NCBI RefSeq assembly: GCF_000024605.1
Contig: NC_013385.1
Coordinates: 2,060,175 to 2,124,174 of the forward strand
DNA: 64,000 nt
Source: Ammonifex degensii KC4
GTDB lineage: Bacteria > Bacillota > Desulfotomaculia > Desulfotomaculales > Ammonificaceae
Direction of reading: 5' to 3'
The notes under the pieces are model-generated. The model did not search any database. It had not been told where the DNA came from and saw nothing but the letters and a program-made list of their open reading frames with translations. Shown in pieces: positions 9,125 through 18,046 of this stretch. Each line of letters begins with the position of its first letter. Positions within the stretch are counted from its first letter, which is position 1. The position numbers and the translations under genes are program-made.

Positions 9125-9183
9125 CCCCTTGCCAACCTCCTTGCCTCGCATTAAAATTCTACTCGGTATACCCCGTACACTAA

Positions 9184-10194
9184 ATGTCGAAGAGGGTGAA
9201 GAAAATCCTTAAACGCCTCAGAGAGCACTTCACTTCCCTTCCCCACGTCCTCTTAGTCTTAGGCCTCATAGCGGTGGCCTCAGCGCTGGGAACCGTCATC
9301 CCCCAAGAGAGACCTATCTGGTTTTACCTAGAGCGCTACGGCGATCTTTGGGGAAATCTCCTGCTGCGTCTGGAAATCAATAATCTCTTTAAATCTTGGT
9401 GGTATGTACTGGCTGAGATCTGGCTTTTGATAAGTCTTATCCTCTGCACCTACGACCGTGCTCGGCTGGCTTGGCGCCGCCCCTCCTGGTGGGGCCTGAC
9501 CCTCACCCACGCCGGCCTTATCCTAATTCTGGTCTCTTTGCTGGTCACCCCCTACGTCACCCGGAAAACCACGGTCGAGGCCGTACCCGGACAAATGGTA
9601 AACCTCTCAAGCCAGCACTTCCCCTTCGATCTGAAGGTCGAGGACTTTCGCATCGAGTACTACTCCGACGGGACCCCCAAGCAGTACCGCACCAAAGTAA
9701 GCGTGTGGGAAAAGGGGAAGAAGGTGCGTGAGGCCACCATCGCCGTCAACCATCCTCTTTCCTTCCAGGGAGTGAAGGTCTACCAGATGGACTACGGCTG
9801 GTTGCTCAAAGGGCGCATCATCGTGGGGGACAAGACCACCCCCTTCACCGTAGAAAGCGGACCCGAACACCCTCTTGCCCTCGGTTCCTTCCACCAGCTG
9901 GTGGCTGAATACTACCCCAATCTCCAAGGTCAACCTCAGGTTTTTTACGCCTTCTACTTCCAAGGGAACCCACTCAAGATGGGCCTCCTCCCCTTGGGGA
10001 AGGAAGGGGAGTTGCCCGGGGCCAAGATAGTCTTCGACCGGGCGGAGCAGTACACCGGTCTGGAGGTTAAGAAGAACCCTGCTCTGCCCTTTACCTTTGC
10101 CGGCTTCATCCTGGCCTCTCTGGGGGTGCTGATCCACGTCCTCTGGCATCCCCGGCGCATAAAGCCCGGAACCGACGAAAAAGGAGGAGATTAG
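9184..10194 (+). CDS. resB: Cytochrome c biogenesis protein ResB
   Basis: The ResB/Ccs1 half of system II cytochrome c maturation, which together with CcsA carries heme across the membrane and attaches it to CxxCH motifs. Three N-terminal spans (about 20-37, 77-93, 101-120), a long extracytoplasmic domain and a final span (about 297-316) give the family topology in 336 residues. No ribosome site is seen before the ATG; translation may start on a near-leaderless transcript. The next gene, ccsA, starts three bases after its stop. The multiheme cytochrome at 12.3 kb is a likely client. Confidence 0.9.
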   Translation: MSKRVKKILKRLREHFTSLPHVLLVLGLIAVASALGTVIPQERPIWFYLERYGDLWGNLLLRLEINNLFKSWWYVLAEIWLLISLILCTYDRARLAWRRPSWWGLTLTHAGLILILVSLLVTPYVTRKTTVEAVPGQMVNLSSQHFPFDLKVEDFRIEYYSDGTPKQYRTKVSVWEKGKKVREATIAVNHPLSFQGVKVYQMDYGWLLKGRIIVGDKTTPFTVESGPEHPLALGSFHQLVAEYYPNLQGQPQVFYAFYFQGNPLKMGLLPLGKEGELPGAKIVFDRAEQYTGLEVKKNPALPFTFAGFILASLGVLIHVLWHPRRIKPGTDEKGGD

Positions 10195-10197
10195 ACT

Positions 10198-10974
10198 ATG
10201 TCGCCCTGGGAAACCCAAAGCTTCACTTTAGCCTTTATCGCCTTCATCCTCTCTTTAGCCTTTTACGCCGTCTACTACTGGGTGAAAAAAGAGAACCTGG
10301 CCCGCCTGGCCTACTATCTCCTGGTCCTAGGGGCCCTGGCCCTTTCGGTAAACATCCTGGCCCGCAGCATAACCAGCGGCCGCTGGCCCTTCGCCAACAC
10401 GTACGAATTCCTGCTTCTCCTCTTGTGGGGCGCGGGGATTGCCGCCCTTTACGCCGTCAAGCGCTACCACCTTCCCGACCTGGGAGTATACCTCTCCCCC
10501 GTACTGGTGGCCCTCATGGCTTACGCCTTTTATCTTCGCCGGGCCGCCGCCCCGCTGGTCCCCGCCCTGCAGAGTTACTGGCTGCAGCTCCACGTGGCCA
10601 CCGCCATAGTGGCCTACGGCGCCTTCACCTTAGCCTTCGCTCTGGCGGTGATGTACCTCCGGCGTCCCAACCCTAACCTGGAAAGACTCACCTATTACAC
10701 GATAGCCTTCGGCTTCGCCTTCCAGACCCTGCTACTCATCACTGGTGCCGTCTGGGCGGAGGAAGTATGGGGAGCCTGGTGGAGCTGGGATCCCAAAGAG
10801 ACCTGGGCCCTTATAACCTGGGTGGTCTACGCCCTTTACCTCCACGGTTTCACCCGCGGTTACTGGCGCGGGCGCAAGGCCGCCTGGGTAGCTGTCATAG
10901 GCTTCTTGGTGATGCTCTTCACCCTCTTCGGGGTCAACTACCTGCTGGGAGGACTGCATAGCGAATACCGTTAA
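10198..10974 (+). CDS. ccsA: Cytochrome c assembly protein CcsA/ResC
   Basis: A polytopic heme-handling protein of the CcmC/CcmF/CcsA family. The tryptophan-rich WWD motif WGAWWSWDPKETW (about residues 197-209), which binds heme on the outer face, is clear. Conserved histidines that ligate heme lie in flanking helices (LQLHVATA and GGLHSEY). About eight membrane spans are present in 258 residues. It directly follows resB (three-base gap), forming a two-gene unit, and its 3' end overlaps the convergent ahbC by four bases. Confidence 0.93.
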   Translation: MSPWETQSFTLAFIAFILSLAFYAVYYWVKKENLARLAYYLLVLGALALSVNILARSITSGRWPFANTYEFLLLLLWGAGIAALYAVKRYHLPDLGVYLSPVLVALMAYAFYLRRAAAPLVPALQSYWLQLHVATAIVAYGAFTLAFALAVMYLRRPNPNLERLTYYTIAFGFAFQTLLLITGAVWAEEVWGAWWSWDPKETWALITWVVYALYLHGFTRGYWRGRKAAWVAVIGFLVMLFTLFGVNYLLGGLHSEYR

Positions 10975-12119
10975 AGCCCTATCTCCGTGTCGGTGAGGTA
11001 GCAGCCGGGATCGGGAGCCCAGAAGTCGCCGTAGACGGCCTCTGCCCGGGCACGGAAGTTGCCGTTGCAGAGATCGAGCCAGCGGCACCGGGCACACCTA
11101 CCCTTGAGGTAGCGGCGCCGGTCGCGCAGCATGACCAGCAACTCCGGGGGATCCTCGAACCAGATGGTACCGAAGCTCTTTTCCTTCACGTTGCCGAGCT
11201 TGTGGTTGTGGGTGAACTGGTCCGGGTAGACATTCCCCCACCAGTCTACCGCCCCTATCCCGATCCCGCTCCGGTTGCCGCCGTTGGCTTTGAGCCAGAC
11301 GTACACCTTTTCTGCCCAGTCCGGTTTCTCCCCTTGGAGCTGCAGGTAAAGGTAGACGCCATCGGCGTGGTTGTCCACCGTGAGGATCTCCTTCTTTATT
11401 CCCTTCCGGTGAAAATAGAGGGCTCGCTCGATGATGAGGTCCAGGACTTGCCGCTTGGCCTCCGGTTCCAGATCCTCTTGCTGCAGGTTCTTCCCCCGAC
11501 CCACCGACACCAGGTGGTAAAAACAGACCCGGTCTATCTTTTCTTCCTCCACCAGGTCAAAGATCTTGGGTATTTCTCGGTAGTTGTCCCTGGTTATAGT
11601 GAAGCGCAGCCCCACTCGCTGGCCTACTTCCCGGCAGGCCCTTATTCCTTCCAGAGCAGCTTCAAAGGCCCCGGGAACCCCCCGCATCCGGTCGTTGAAT
11701 TCTTTCAGGCCGTCGAGGCTTATTCCCACGTAACCCACCCCGAGCTCTTTCAGTTTCCGTGCCACTGCGCGGTCGATCAGGGTGCCGTTGGTGGAAATCA
11801 CTGGCCGCAACCCTAGAGAGCGGGCGTAGTTCACCAGTTCGAAAAAGTCCGGGCGCAAGAGTGGCTCTCCCCCGGAGAAGAGAAGGACCGGTACCTCGGT
11901 TTTCGCCAGACCCTGGATAAACCTCCGGGCTTCCTCGGTAGTCATTTCTCCCGGCGCCGGCCCCGGAGTAGCGCTGGCATAGCAGTGGCGGCAGCGCAGA
12001 TTGCAAGCCCGGGTGGAGTTCCACACTACCACCGGTCTGGCCGTCTCTACCTTTCCCACGTAGCGGAGCTTGTCTCCCAGCTCCTCCTGCCCGGAGACCA
12101 TCTTCGAGACACTGAGCAT
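10971..12119 (-). CDS. ahbC: Radical SAM heme-biosynthesis protein, AhbC/NirJ-like
   Basis: A 382-residue radical SAM enzyme. The SAM cluster motif is CNLRCRHC (Cys39, 43, 46), and a C-terminal cysteine set (CARCRWLDLC and a later Cys) probably binds a second iron-sulfur cluster. The N-terminus (LSVSKMVSG...LGDKLRYVG) resembles the NirJ1/AhbC group, which removes acetate side chains from didecarboxysiroheme to make Fe-coproporphyrin III in the siroheme-dependent heme route. The context fits: cytochrome assembly genes beside it and a siroheme enzyme (Dsr) in the same window. AhbD or another SPASM enzyme is the main alternative. Confidence 0.7.
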   Translation of the reverse strand: MLSVSKMVSGQEELGDKLRYVGKVETARPVVVWNSTRACNLRCRHCYASATPGPAPGEMTTEEARRFIQGLAKTEVPVLLFSGGEPLLRPDFFELVNYARSLGLRPVISTNGTLIDRAVARKLKELGVGYVGISLDGLKEFNDRMRGVPGAFEAALEGIRACREVGQRVGLRFTITRDNYREIPKIFDLVEEEKIDRVCFYHLVSVGRGKNLQQEDLEPEAKRQVLDLIIERALYFHRKGIKKEILTVDNHADGVYLYLQLQGEKPDWAEKVYVWLKANGGNRSGIGIGAVDWWGNVYPDQFTHNHKLGNVKEKSFGTIWFEDPPELLVMLRDRRRYLKGRCARCRWLDLCNGNFRARAEAVYGDFWAPDPGCYLTDTEIGL

Positions 12120-12313
12120 ACAGCTTCTCCTTTCCGAAAGTTCTGGCTCTTCTTAATTTTAAACTACTTCTACCCCCCACCGTAACCCCGGGCATTTTTT
12201 AAGATAAGCAACACCTTAGCCAGCAGCAGGAGTCTCCTTTTCTTATGTGGAATCACTATAAACCTAGGACGAAGGATTTTGCAGCGAAAACCCTTACGAA
12301 AGGGGGTGAGGAA

Positions 12314-13027
12314 GTGGGGGGAGTTAACTTCAAGAACGCGGCCCCGTATATCATCGTGGTACTCCTTTTCATACTCGGCGTGGGGATAAACGCCATAATA
12401 AGTGCCGGCCGGGAGGGTCCGAAGGCCCCGGGAAAAGAAGCGGTGGCAGGAGAATATCAACTCGCCAGCTCTAAATGCGCCGAGTGTCACGAGATGTGGC
12501 CCTACATCTCCACCTGGATGCTTTCCGCCCACAAGAAGGTTAGCTGCGACCGCTGCCATACTAATATCGATCTGGCGGCCATGGAGAAGGCCCACGCTGC
12601 GGGTAGCTACCGGCAGCCCATAGCGCTTAAGGCCCCCATGGATCGAGGGGTTTGTCTGGGATGCCACAGCGGCCAGCGGGCGCCTTCCATGCCGGGAGAT
12701 CTGAGAGACCCGCACCCAGCCCACTTCGAAGCAGGCATCCAATGCGTCTCTTGCCACTACGGGGTCACGCACTTCAAGATCAACGAGCGCGACATCTTCA
12801 AGCTCCCCGACTTCAGCAACCCGAGCAACTGGCGCCCGGAGCTGGTAAAGACCATAGCCACGTTGCCTTACTCCCGTCCTACCATGCAGGACTGCTTCAA
12901 CTGCCACCAGACCGTGTTCAACCCCAACTTCAATCCCGAAAAACCCATGAAGGCTTCCGAAACGCCCTGTGCCGCCTGCCACACCCAGCTTACCAATCCC
13001 TCGCAGCTGCCTCCTGCCTACCGCTAA
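12314..13027 (+). CDS. Membrane-anchored six-heme c-type cytochrome (NapC/NrfH-like)
   Basis: Six CxxCH heme motifs are present (CAECH, CDRCH, CLGCH, CVSCH, CFNCH, CAACH) behind one N-terminal span (about residues 8-30) that would act as an uncleaved anchor. The spacing and extra HxxH-type histidines suggest bis-His ligation. NapC/NirT/NrfH quinol dehydrogenases usually carry four hemes, so this is an enlarged or different member. I chose the GTG at 12314, with AGGGGGTG five bases upstream; the frame opens at 12245. It is followed by a strong terminator. A role in quinol oxidation to a periplasmic or outer-face reductase is inferred. Confidence 0.75.
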   Translation: MGGVNFKNAAPYIIVVLLFILGVGINAIISAGREGPKAPGKEAVAGEYQLASSKCAECHEMWPYISTWMLSAHKKVSCDRCHTNIDLAAMEKAHAAGSYRQPIALKAPMDRGVCLGCHSGQRAPSMPGDLRDPHPAHFEAGIQCVSCHYGVTHFKINERDIFKLPDFSNPSNWRPELVKTIATLPYSRPTMQDCFNCHQTVFNPNFNPEKPMKASETPCAACHTQLTNPSQLPPAYR

Positions 13028-13052
13028 GCCGAGAAAGGACTCCGGGGAAGCC

Positions 13053-13084
13053 AAAAGGGGGCGGTAAAACCGCCCCCCTTTTTT
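13053..13084 (+). terminator. Bidirectional terminator between cytochrome and prs
   Basis: GGGGGCGG pairs with CCGCCCCC around TAAAA, with TTTTTT after it on the plus strand and four A bases before it, so it can serve both the cytochrome gene and the convergent prs. Confidence 0.9.
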
Positions 13085-13103
13085 GTTTGGGCGCAGGTCA
13101 GGC

Positions 13104-14057
13104 TCAATCGAAGAGCTTGGACACTGAAAGGTCCTCGTGAATGCGGATGATTACCTCACCCAGCAAGGGAGCTACCGAAACCACGGTGATCTTGTCCAAG
13201 CGTTTTTCCGGCGGCAGGGGGATGGTATCGGTCACGAATATCTCTTTGATGGCCGGGGTCTTGAGCCTCTCCACCGCCTGGCCCGAAAATACCGGGTGGG
13301 TGCAGACCACATAGACTTCCTTGGCCCCCCAGGCCATCAAGGCCTCGGCCCCCTTGGTGATAGTGCCGGCAGTATCGATGATATCGTCCACCATGACCGC
13401 CGTCTTGCCCTGCACCGGCCCTATGACGTTCATCACCTCGGCCTCGTTGGGCTCGGGACGGCGCTTGTCGATGATCGCCAGAGGAGCACCTATGCGCTTG
13501 GCCAACTCTCTGGCCCGTACCACCCCGCCCACGTCTGGCGAAACCACCACCACATCCTTAAGCCCTCGCGCCATTAAGTGCTGGGCCAGGAGGGGACCCG
13601 CCGGCAAGTGGTCCACCGGGATATCGAAAAAGCCCTGGATCTGCCCAGCATGCAGGTCCACCGTGAGGACCCGCCGCGCCCCGGCCGCAGTGATAAGGTT
13701 GGCCACCAGCTTGGCCGTTATAGGCTCTCTTCCCCTGGTCTTGCGGTCTTGGCGGGCGTAGCCGTAGTAAGGTATGACGGCGGTTATCCGACGAGCCGAT
13801 GCCCTCCGCAGGGCATCGATCATGATGAGCAATTCCATAAGGTTCTCGTTCACCGGCGAACAGGTGGGCTGGATAACAAAGACATCCGCCCCGCGAACGT
13901 TCTCGTTTATCCGCACGAAGATCTCCCCGTCGGAAAAGCGCCCCACCACGCAGTCCCCCAGCGGGACCCCCAGGTACTGACAGATATCGGCTGCCAACTT
14001 TGGGTTGGCGTTGCCGGAGAAGATGAGCATATTCTTAAAGCGCGAGAACAAAGCCAC
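13104..14057 (-). CDS. prs: Ribose-phosphate pyrophosphokinase
   Basis: Makes PRPP from ribose 5-phosphate and ATP for nucleotide, histidine and tryptophan synthesis. The 317-residue sequence carries the catalytic flexible loop region [19 protein letters not shown] and the PRPP-binding [13 protein letters not shown]. The starting [20 protein letters not shown] is typical of class I enzymes regulated by phosphate and ADP. It lies eight bases downstream of glmU, the conserved glmU-prs pair of Firmicutes. Confidence 0.97.
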   Translation of the reverse strand: MALFSRFKNMLIFSGNANPKLAADICQYLGVPLGDCVVGRFSDGEIFVRINENVRGADVFVIQPTCSPVNENLMELLIMIDALRRASARRITAVIPYYGYARQDRKTRGREPITAKLVANLITAAGARRVLTVDLHAGQIQGFFDIPVDHLPAGPLLAQHLMARGLKDVVVVSPDVGGVVRARELAKRIGAPLAIIDKRRPEPNEAEVMNVIGPVQGKTAVMVDDIIDTAGTITKGAEALMAWGAKEVYVVCTHPVFSGQAVERLKTPAIKEIFVTDTIPLPPEKRLDKITVVSVAPLLGEVIIRIHEDLSVSKLFD

Positions 14058-14065
14058 TTTTTATC

Positions 14066-15430
14066 TCACCGCCTTTTTCTTTTTACCCAGTCGGGAATGT
14101 TCACCTGTCGGCTCCGGGCTATTCCCAGGGCTTCAGGGGGCACGTCCTTGGTAATGGTGGAACCGGCGCCTATGTAAGCTCCCCGTCCCACGCGCACCGG
14201 AGCCACCAAGTTAGTATTAGACCCGATGAAGGCGAAGTCCTCTATAACGGTAGGCCACTTCCGCTCGCCGTCGTAATTACAGGTAATAGTGCCGGCTCCC
14301 ACATTGACCTTAGCCCCTATCTCCGCATCGCCGATGTAACTCAGGTGCGGAACCTTGCTCTCCGGCCCCACTACAGAATTTTTCACCTCTACAAAGGTAC
14401 CGACCCGGGCTCCCGACCGCAACACCGTGCCCGGGCGGAGGTAAGCGAAAGGACCCGCTTTAGCCCCGTCCTCCAGTCGGGCCCCAATTACCACCGTTCC
14501 TCCCTCTATCACCACCTCCCGGCCCAAAACGGCATCTTTTAAGCGCGACCAGGGGCCTATGACACAGCCCTCCCCCACCGTAGTCTCTCCTTCCAAAAAG
14601 GTGAAGGGGTAAATGATGGTGTCCGCCCCCACCTGCACGCCCGGATCGATGAAGGTGAGTGCCGGCGCCAGTATGGTTACCCCCGCCTCCATGAGCTTCT
14701 CCGCCACCCGCCGCCTTATTATCCCTTCCGCTTCAGCCAGTTGTCGCCGATCGTTGATACCCAGGAACTCTTCCGGGTTCTCCCCTTTAAAGCAGGCCAC
14801 CTCCAGCCCTTCCTGCAGAAGCAGGTCCACCGCATCGGTCAAGTAATACTCCTTCTGCACGTTATCCGGCCTTATCTTGGGGAGGACCTGGAAGACAACG
14901 GGCCGGAAGCAGTAAATGCCGGTATTAACCTCTTTGATCTCCCTTTCGGCCGGCGTCGCGTCTTTGTGCTCCACAATGCGCCTGAGTCTCCCTTCCGCAT
15001 CGCGGACGATACGCCCGTAGCCCGTGGGGTCCTCCAGTTCGGTAGTCAACACCGTAGCCGCCGCCCCTTTCTGCCGGTGGGCCTGCCAGAAGGAGCGCAG
15101 GGTCTCCCCGCGCACTAGCGGGACGTCACCAGGCAATACTAGAATGTCTCCTTCATGGCCAGCCAGTGCTTCCCTCGCCTGCAAAAGGGCGTGGCCCGTG
15201 CCTAGCTGCTCCCGCTGCCAGACTATTTCCGCCCTATTTCCTACTGCCGTCGCTACCTCCTCGCCCCCGTGCCCCACCACCGCGATTATCCGGGAGGCAC
15301 CGGCCTGCTCCACCGCTTCCAGCACGAAGTCTAACATAGGCCGCCCGGCGACCTTGTGCAGCACTTTAGGAAGGCGGGACTTCATCCGCGTCCCCTTGCC
15401 AGCTGCCAGAATCACTGCCGTCAGTTCCAT
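14066..15430 (-). CDS. glmU: Bifunctional GlcNAc-1-P uridyltransferase / GlcN-1-P acetyltransferase
   Basis: Makes UDP-GlcNAc for peptidoglycan in two steps. The N-terminal pyrophosphorylase domain starts with LAAGKGTRMKSRLPKVLH, and residues from about 250 form a left-handed beta-helix of hexapeptide repeats with the acetyltransferase motif HLSYIGDAEIGAKVNVGAGT. The ATG at 15430 (MELTAVILAAGKG) is the family start; the open frame extends 34 codons upstream without similarity. It is the first gene of glmU-prs. A 19-bp perfect palindrome lies about 70 bp upstream. Confidence 0.96.
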   Translation of the reverse strand: MELTAVILAAGKGTRMKSRLPKVLHKVAGRPMLDFVLEAVEQAGASRIIAVVGHGGEEVATAVGNRAEIVWQREQLGTGHALLQAREALAGHEGDILVLPGDVPLVRGETLRSFWQAHRQKGAAATVLTTELEDPTGYGRIVRDAEGRLRRIVEHKDATPAEREIKEVNTGIYCFRPVVFQVLPKIRPDNVQKEYYLTDAVDLLLQEGLEVACFKGENPEEFLGINDRRQLAEAEGIIRRRVAEKLMEAGVTILAPALTFIDPGVQVGADTIIYPFTFLEGETTVGEGCVIGPWSRLKDAVLGREVVIEGGTVVIGARLEDGAKAGPFAYLRPGTVLRSGARVGTFVEVKNSVVGPESKVPHLSYIGDAEIGAKVNVGAGTITCNYDGERKWPTVIEDFAFIGSNTNLVAPVRVGRGAYIGAGSTITKDVPPEALGIARSRQVNIPDWVKRKRR

Positions 15431-15499
15431 TTTTCCGCTCTTCTCCCCGAGCACAAATTTCCTCCAAAAAATAAGCTTTTGGCTTAAGCAAACTTCTGT

Positions 15500-15518
15500 C
15501 CGAAAGAAGTTCTTTCGG
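15500..15518. repeat. 19-bp perfect palindrome upstream of glmU
   Basis: CCGAAAGAA and TTCTTTCGG are exact inverted copies around one G. The site lies between the divergent glmU and lysR genes and could be an operator for the LysR protein or another regulator, or a hairpin in the glmU leader. No long T-run follows it on either strand, so a terminator is unlikely. Confidence 0.5.
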
Positions 15519-15552
15519 CAAGCGGGCCGCAAATCCTTTTATTTTGACCCTC

Positions 15553-15582
15553 TTGACCGGACATATTCCGAAAAGTTATGCT
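15553..15582 (+). promoter_or_regulatory. Possible sigma-A promoter for the LysR gene
   Basis: TTGACC (15553-15558) and TATGCT (15577-15582) are separated by 18 bases and lie about 35 bp before the lysR start. The match is moderate. Confidence 0.4.
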
Positions 15583-15617
15583 GAGTTTGACGACCAACCG
15601 CATCGGGGGACCAGACG

Positions 15618-16505
15618 GTGAAACTCAGCTGGCTTAAAACTTTTGTCCTCATAGCCGATAAAGGTTCTTTCTCGTTGGCGGCGAAAGAGCTTGACCTTAC
15701 CCAGCCCGCCGTTTCCAAGCACATAGCCCTCCTGGAGGCCCACTTAGGAGTGAAGCTCATAGACCGCGACCAGCGCCAGGTAACCCTGACGGAGGCCGGG
15801 CAGGCTTTGCTCCCTTACGCCCGCACCATCATAAAGACCCTGGAAGAAGCCGAGCAGGCCGTGCGCAACCTCTCTGCTTCGGTAAGGGGGACCCTCAATA
15901 TCGGCGCTAGCACCATCCCGGGGCACTACGTCCTCCCCCAGCTCATTCGGCGCTTTCGGGAAAGGTACCCCCAAGTTCAGGTGAACCTAGAAATAGCCGA
16001 TACGGAAAAGGTCTGGCAGCAGGTGCTGGAGCACAAGATCTGCCTGGGCGCCGTGGGAGCCCCGCCTTCCTCCCCTGCCCTAGAGGCCGTCCCCTTCGCC
16101 ACCGACGAAATAGTCCTGGTCCTTCCCACTCCGCACCCCCTGGCCGGCAAGGAGGTAATCCCCTTGGAGCTTTTACCCCAACTGGAGCTGGTGGGGAGGG
16201 AGAAGGGGTCGGGAACCCGGCAGACGGTGGAAGAACGTCTGCGGCAAAAGGGCTTCCCCCCGGAAAGGCTGCGGGTGGTGGCCGAGTTTAGCACCACCGA
16301 GGCGGTGCTGGCTGCCGTGGAGGCAGGGCTGGGAGGAGCTTTTGTTTCGCGCTGGGCGGCCGAGAGCCGCCGCCATAAGGGAAACCTCTGCATCTGCCGG
16401 CTAGAAGGGATCTCTTTCGAAAGGAAGCTTTACCTGGTTTACTCCCGCCACCGCACCCTGCCCCACCTGGCCCGGCTTTTTCTTAACTTCGCCACAAACC
16501 AATAA
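15618..16505 (+). CDS. LysR-family transcriptional regulator
   Basis: A 295-residue regulator with the N-terminal winged HTH (residues 1-60: KELDLTQPAVSKHIALLEAH, GVKLIDRDQRQVTLT) and a type 2 periplasmic-binding-like effector domain. The effector domain resembles the CysL/CbbR branch. It is divergent from glmU and just upstream of the yedE-tusA pair, which is therefore a plausible target; a role in sulfur or selenium traffic is inferred only. The GTG start has limited ribosome-site support. Confidence 0.9.
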   Translation: MKLSWLKTFVLIADKGSFSLAAKELDLTQPAVSKHIALLEAHLGVKLIDRDQRQVTLTEAGQALLPYARTIIKTLEEAEQAVRNLSASVRGTLNIGASTIPGHYVLPQLIRRFRERYPQVQVNLEIADTEKVWQQVLEHKICLGAVGAPPSSPALEAVPFATDEIVLVLPTPHPLAGKEVIPLELLPQLELVGREKGSGTRQTVEERLRQKGFPPERLRVVAEFSTTEAVLAAVEAGLGGAFVSRWAAESRRHKGNLCICRLEGISFERKLYLVYSRHRTLPHLARLFLNFATNQ

Positions 16506-16599
16506 AATGAATTTATCGTTTTTATAACGAAACAGAAGGATTTGCCCCTCGCCGTGCCGAAACGAAAATTTTAAAAATTCGCACGGGAGGGGGATTGTT

Positions 16600-17670
16600 T
16601 TGCCGGACAAGGTTCGTATAGGGATTGCGGGCGTGATGGTGGGCATCTTGGCTCTCCTGCTCATGAAGTTCGGCAACCCGCCTAACATGGGGTTCTGCAT
16701 CGCCTGCTTCCTGCGGGACATCGCTGGTGCTTTAGGGCTTGACCACGCCACCAAAGTTCAGTACCTGCGCCCGGAGATCGTGGGCTTGGTGCTGGGAGCT
16801 TGGCTCACCGCACTTTTCACCAGGGAGTTTAGGCCGATAGGGGGAGCTGCCCCCTGGACCCGGTTCACCCTGGGCTTCTTTGCCATGATAGGTTTCCTGG
16901 CCTTTCTGGGCTGTCCCCTGCGCATGGTGCTGCGCCTGGCCGCCGGCGACCTCAATGCCCTAGTAGGTTTGGCGGGACTGATAACGGGGGTAATTATCGG
17001 CATCTTCTTTATCAACCGGGGATACAGCCTGGGGAGAGCCCAGCCGCAGAGCCGCGTGGGAGGCTACCTTTTTCCCGGCGTAATGCTTATTTTGCTCGTC
17101 TTCATCTTCGTAAAACCTTCTTTCATCCTCCAGAGCAAGACCGGTCCAGGGAGCATGCACGCCCCGGTGCTCCTTTCCCTGGCCGCCGGCTTAATCCTAG
17201 GCTTTCTGGCCCAGCGCGTGCGCCTCTGCATGGTGGGTGGCTTCCGAGACTACTTCTTCTTCCGCGAGACTTATCTCCTCACCGGCTTCTTTGCTATCCT
17301 CATAACCGCCTTTCTGGGTAACGTTTTCTGGCTGCACACCTTCAAGCTGGGATTTGCCGGGCAACCGATCGCTCATACGGAAGCCTTGTGGAACTTCCTG
17401 GGCATGACTTTGGGCGGCCTGGCCTCTGTACTTCTGGGAGGCTGCCCGCTGCGGCAATTGGTCGCGGCCGCCGAAGGAAATATGGATGCGGCCACGGCGG
17501 TAACCGGCATGATCGTGGGCGCGGCCATCGCGCACAACTTCAACTTGGCAGCTTCACCTCAGGGTCTGCCGCCTAACGGCCAGTTCGCCGTTATCTTCGG
17601 GCTGATTATCACCGCCCTCATCGGGTGGCTCAGCCGCCCCGTAACCGCCAGGCAGCAGGTCCAAGCGTAG
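16600..17670 (+). CDS. yedE: YedE-type (YeeE/YedE) membrane transporter
   Basis: A 356-residue polytopic protein with two related halves. Each half has a cysteine in a conserved short motif: LGCPLRMVLR in the first and GGCPLRQLVA in the second, plus an early GFCIACFLRD. YeeE/YedE proteins import thiosulfate or related sulfur species, and the YedE branch is linked to selenium metabolism. The TTG start follows GGGAGGGGG. The next gene encodes a TusA-like protein, the usual partner. Whether the cargo is sulfur or selenium cannot be told. Confidence 0.85.
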   Translation: MPDKVRIGIAGVMVGILALLLMKFGNPPNMGFCIACFLRDIAGALGLDHATKVQYLRPEIVGLVLGAWLTALFTREFRPIGGAAPWTRFTLGFFAMIGFLAFLGCPLRMVLRLAAGDLNALVGLAGLITGVIIGIFFINRGYSLGRAQPQSRVGGYLFPGVMLILLVFIFVKPSFILQSKTGPGSMHAPVLLSLAAGLILGFLAQRVRLCMVGGFRDYFFFRETYLLTGFFAILITAFLGNVFWLHTFKLGFAGQPIAHTEALWNFLGMTLGGLASVLLGGCPLRQLVAAAEGNMDAATAVTGMIVGAAIAHNFNLAASPQGLPPNGQFAVIFGLIITALIGWLSRPVTARQQVQA

Positions 17671-17701
17671 CAAACCAAAATTCGTGAGGGGGGTGGCAAT
17701 C

Positions 17702-17920
17702 GTGGAAAGTCTGGTTGACGCACGGGGTTTGCTTTGCCCCGAACCGGTGTTAATGGTAAAGCGAGAAATGGAGCGCTTAGGAGGAAAGGGGAGGATAAAA
17801 GTCCTGGTAGATTCAGGGGCTTCCAAGGAGAATATAAGCAGGCTGGCCAAGAGCCAGGGTTGGACGGTCACCATAAGCGGGGAAGGGCCGGAGTTTACCT
17901 TGCTTCTAGAAAAGGTCTAG
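17702..17920 (+). CDS. TusA/SirA-like sulfur carrier (YedF type)
   Basis: A 72-residue TusA-fold protein with the signature DARGLLCPEPVLMVKREM, whose single Cys carries persulfide sulfur in characterised homologues. The GTG at 17702 has GAGGGGGG a few bases upstream. It is co-oriented with yedE and probably accepts or hands on the sulfur or selenium moved by YedE. Its stop codon TAG lies inside the AGTAGGTT sequence that borders the following insertion element. Confidence 0.88.
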   Translation: MESLVDARGLLCPEPVLMVKREMERLGGKGRIKVLVDSGASKENISRLAKSQGWTVTISGEGPEFTLLLEKV

Positions 17921-17978
17921 TAGGTTAGTGTAAAGTTACTGTAGGAGTTTTGCAGGAGCTGAGGAGGAAAAAACGAAG

Positions 17979-18046
17979 AGAGACCTCACCGTCTTTCGAA
18001 GGGACGAGCAGTTGACAATCCAACCACTCAGGAGGGTGAGGTCTCT
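17979..18046 (+). repeat. 12-bp inverted repeat enclosing the transposase ribosome site
   Basis: AGAGACCTCACC (17979-17990) and GGTGAGGTCTCT (18035-18046) are exact complements, the second ending at the base before the ATG and containing the GGTGAGG ribosome site. In RNA read through from outside, pairing would hide the start. This is the layout used by several insertion sequences to silence impinging transcripts. Confidence 0.65.

Noticed and set aside
12170-13054. A 294-codon minus-strand frame over the multiheme cytochrome
   Set aside because: The plus-strand cytochrome has six CxxCH motifs, an anchor helix and its own terminator; the antisense frame has none of these.
16506-16599. Riboswitch or Rex-type site before yedE
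   Set aside because: Only an imperfect TCGTT-TTTAT-AACGA inverted repeat is present; it lacks the TTGTG/CACAA arms and any known aptamer pattern.
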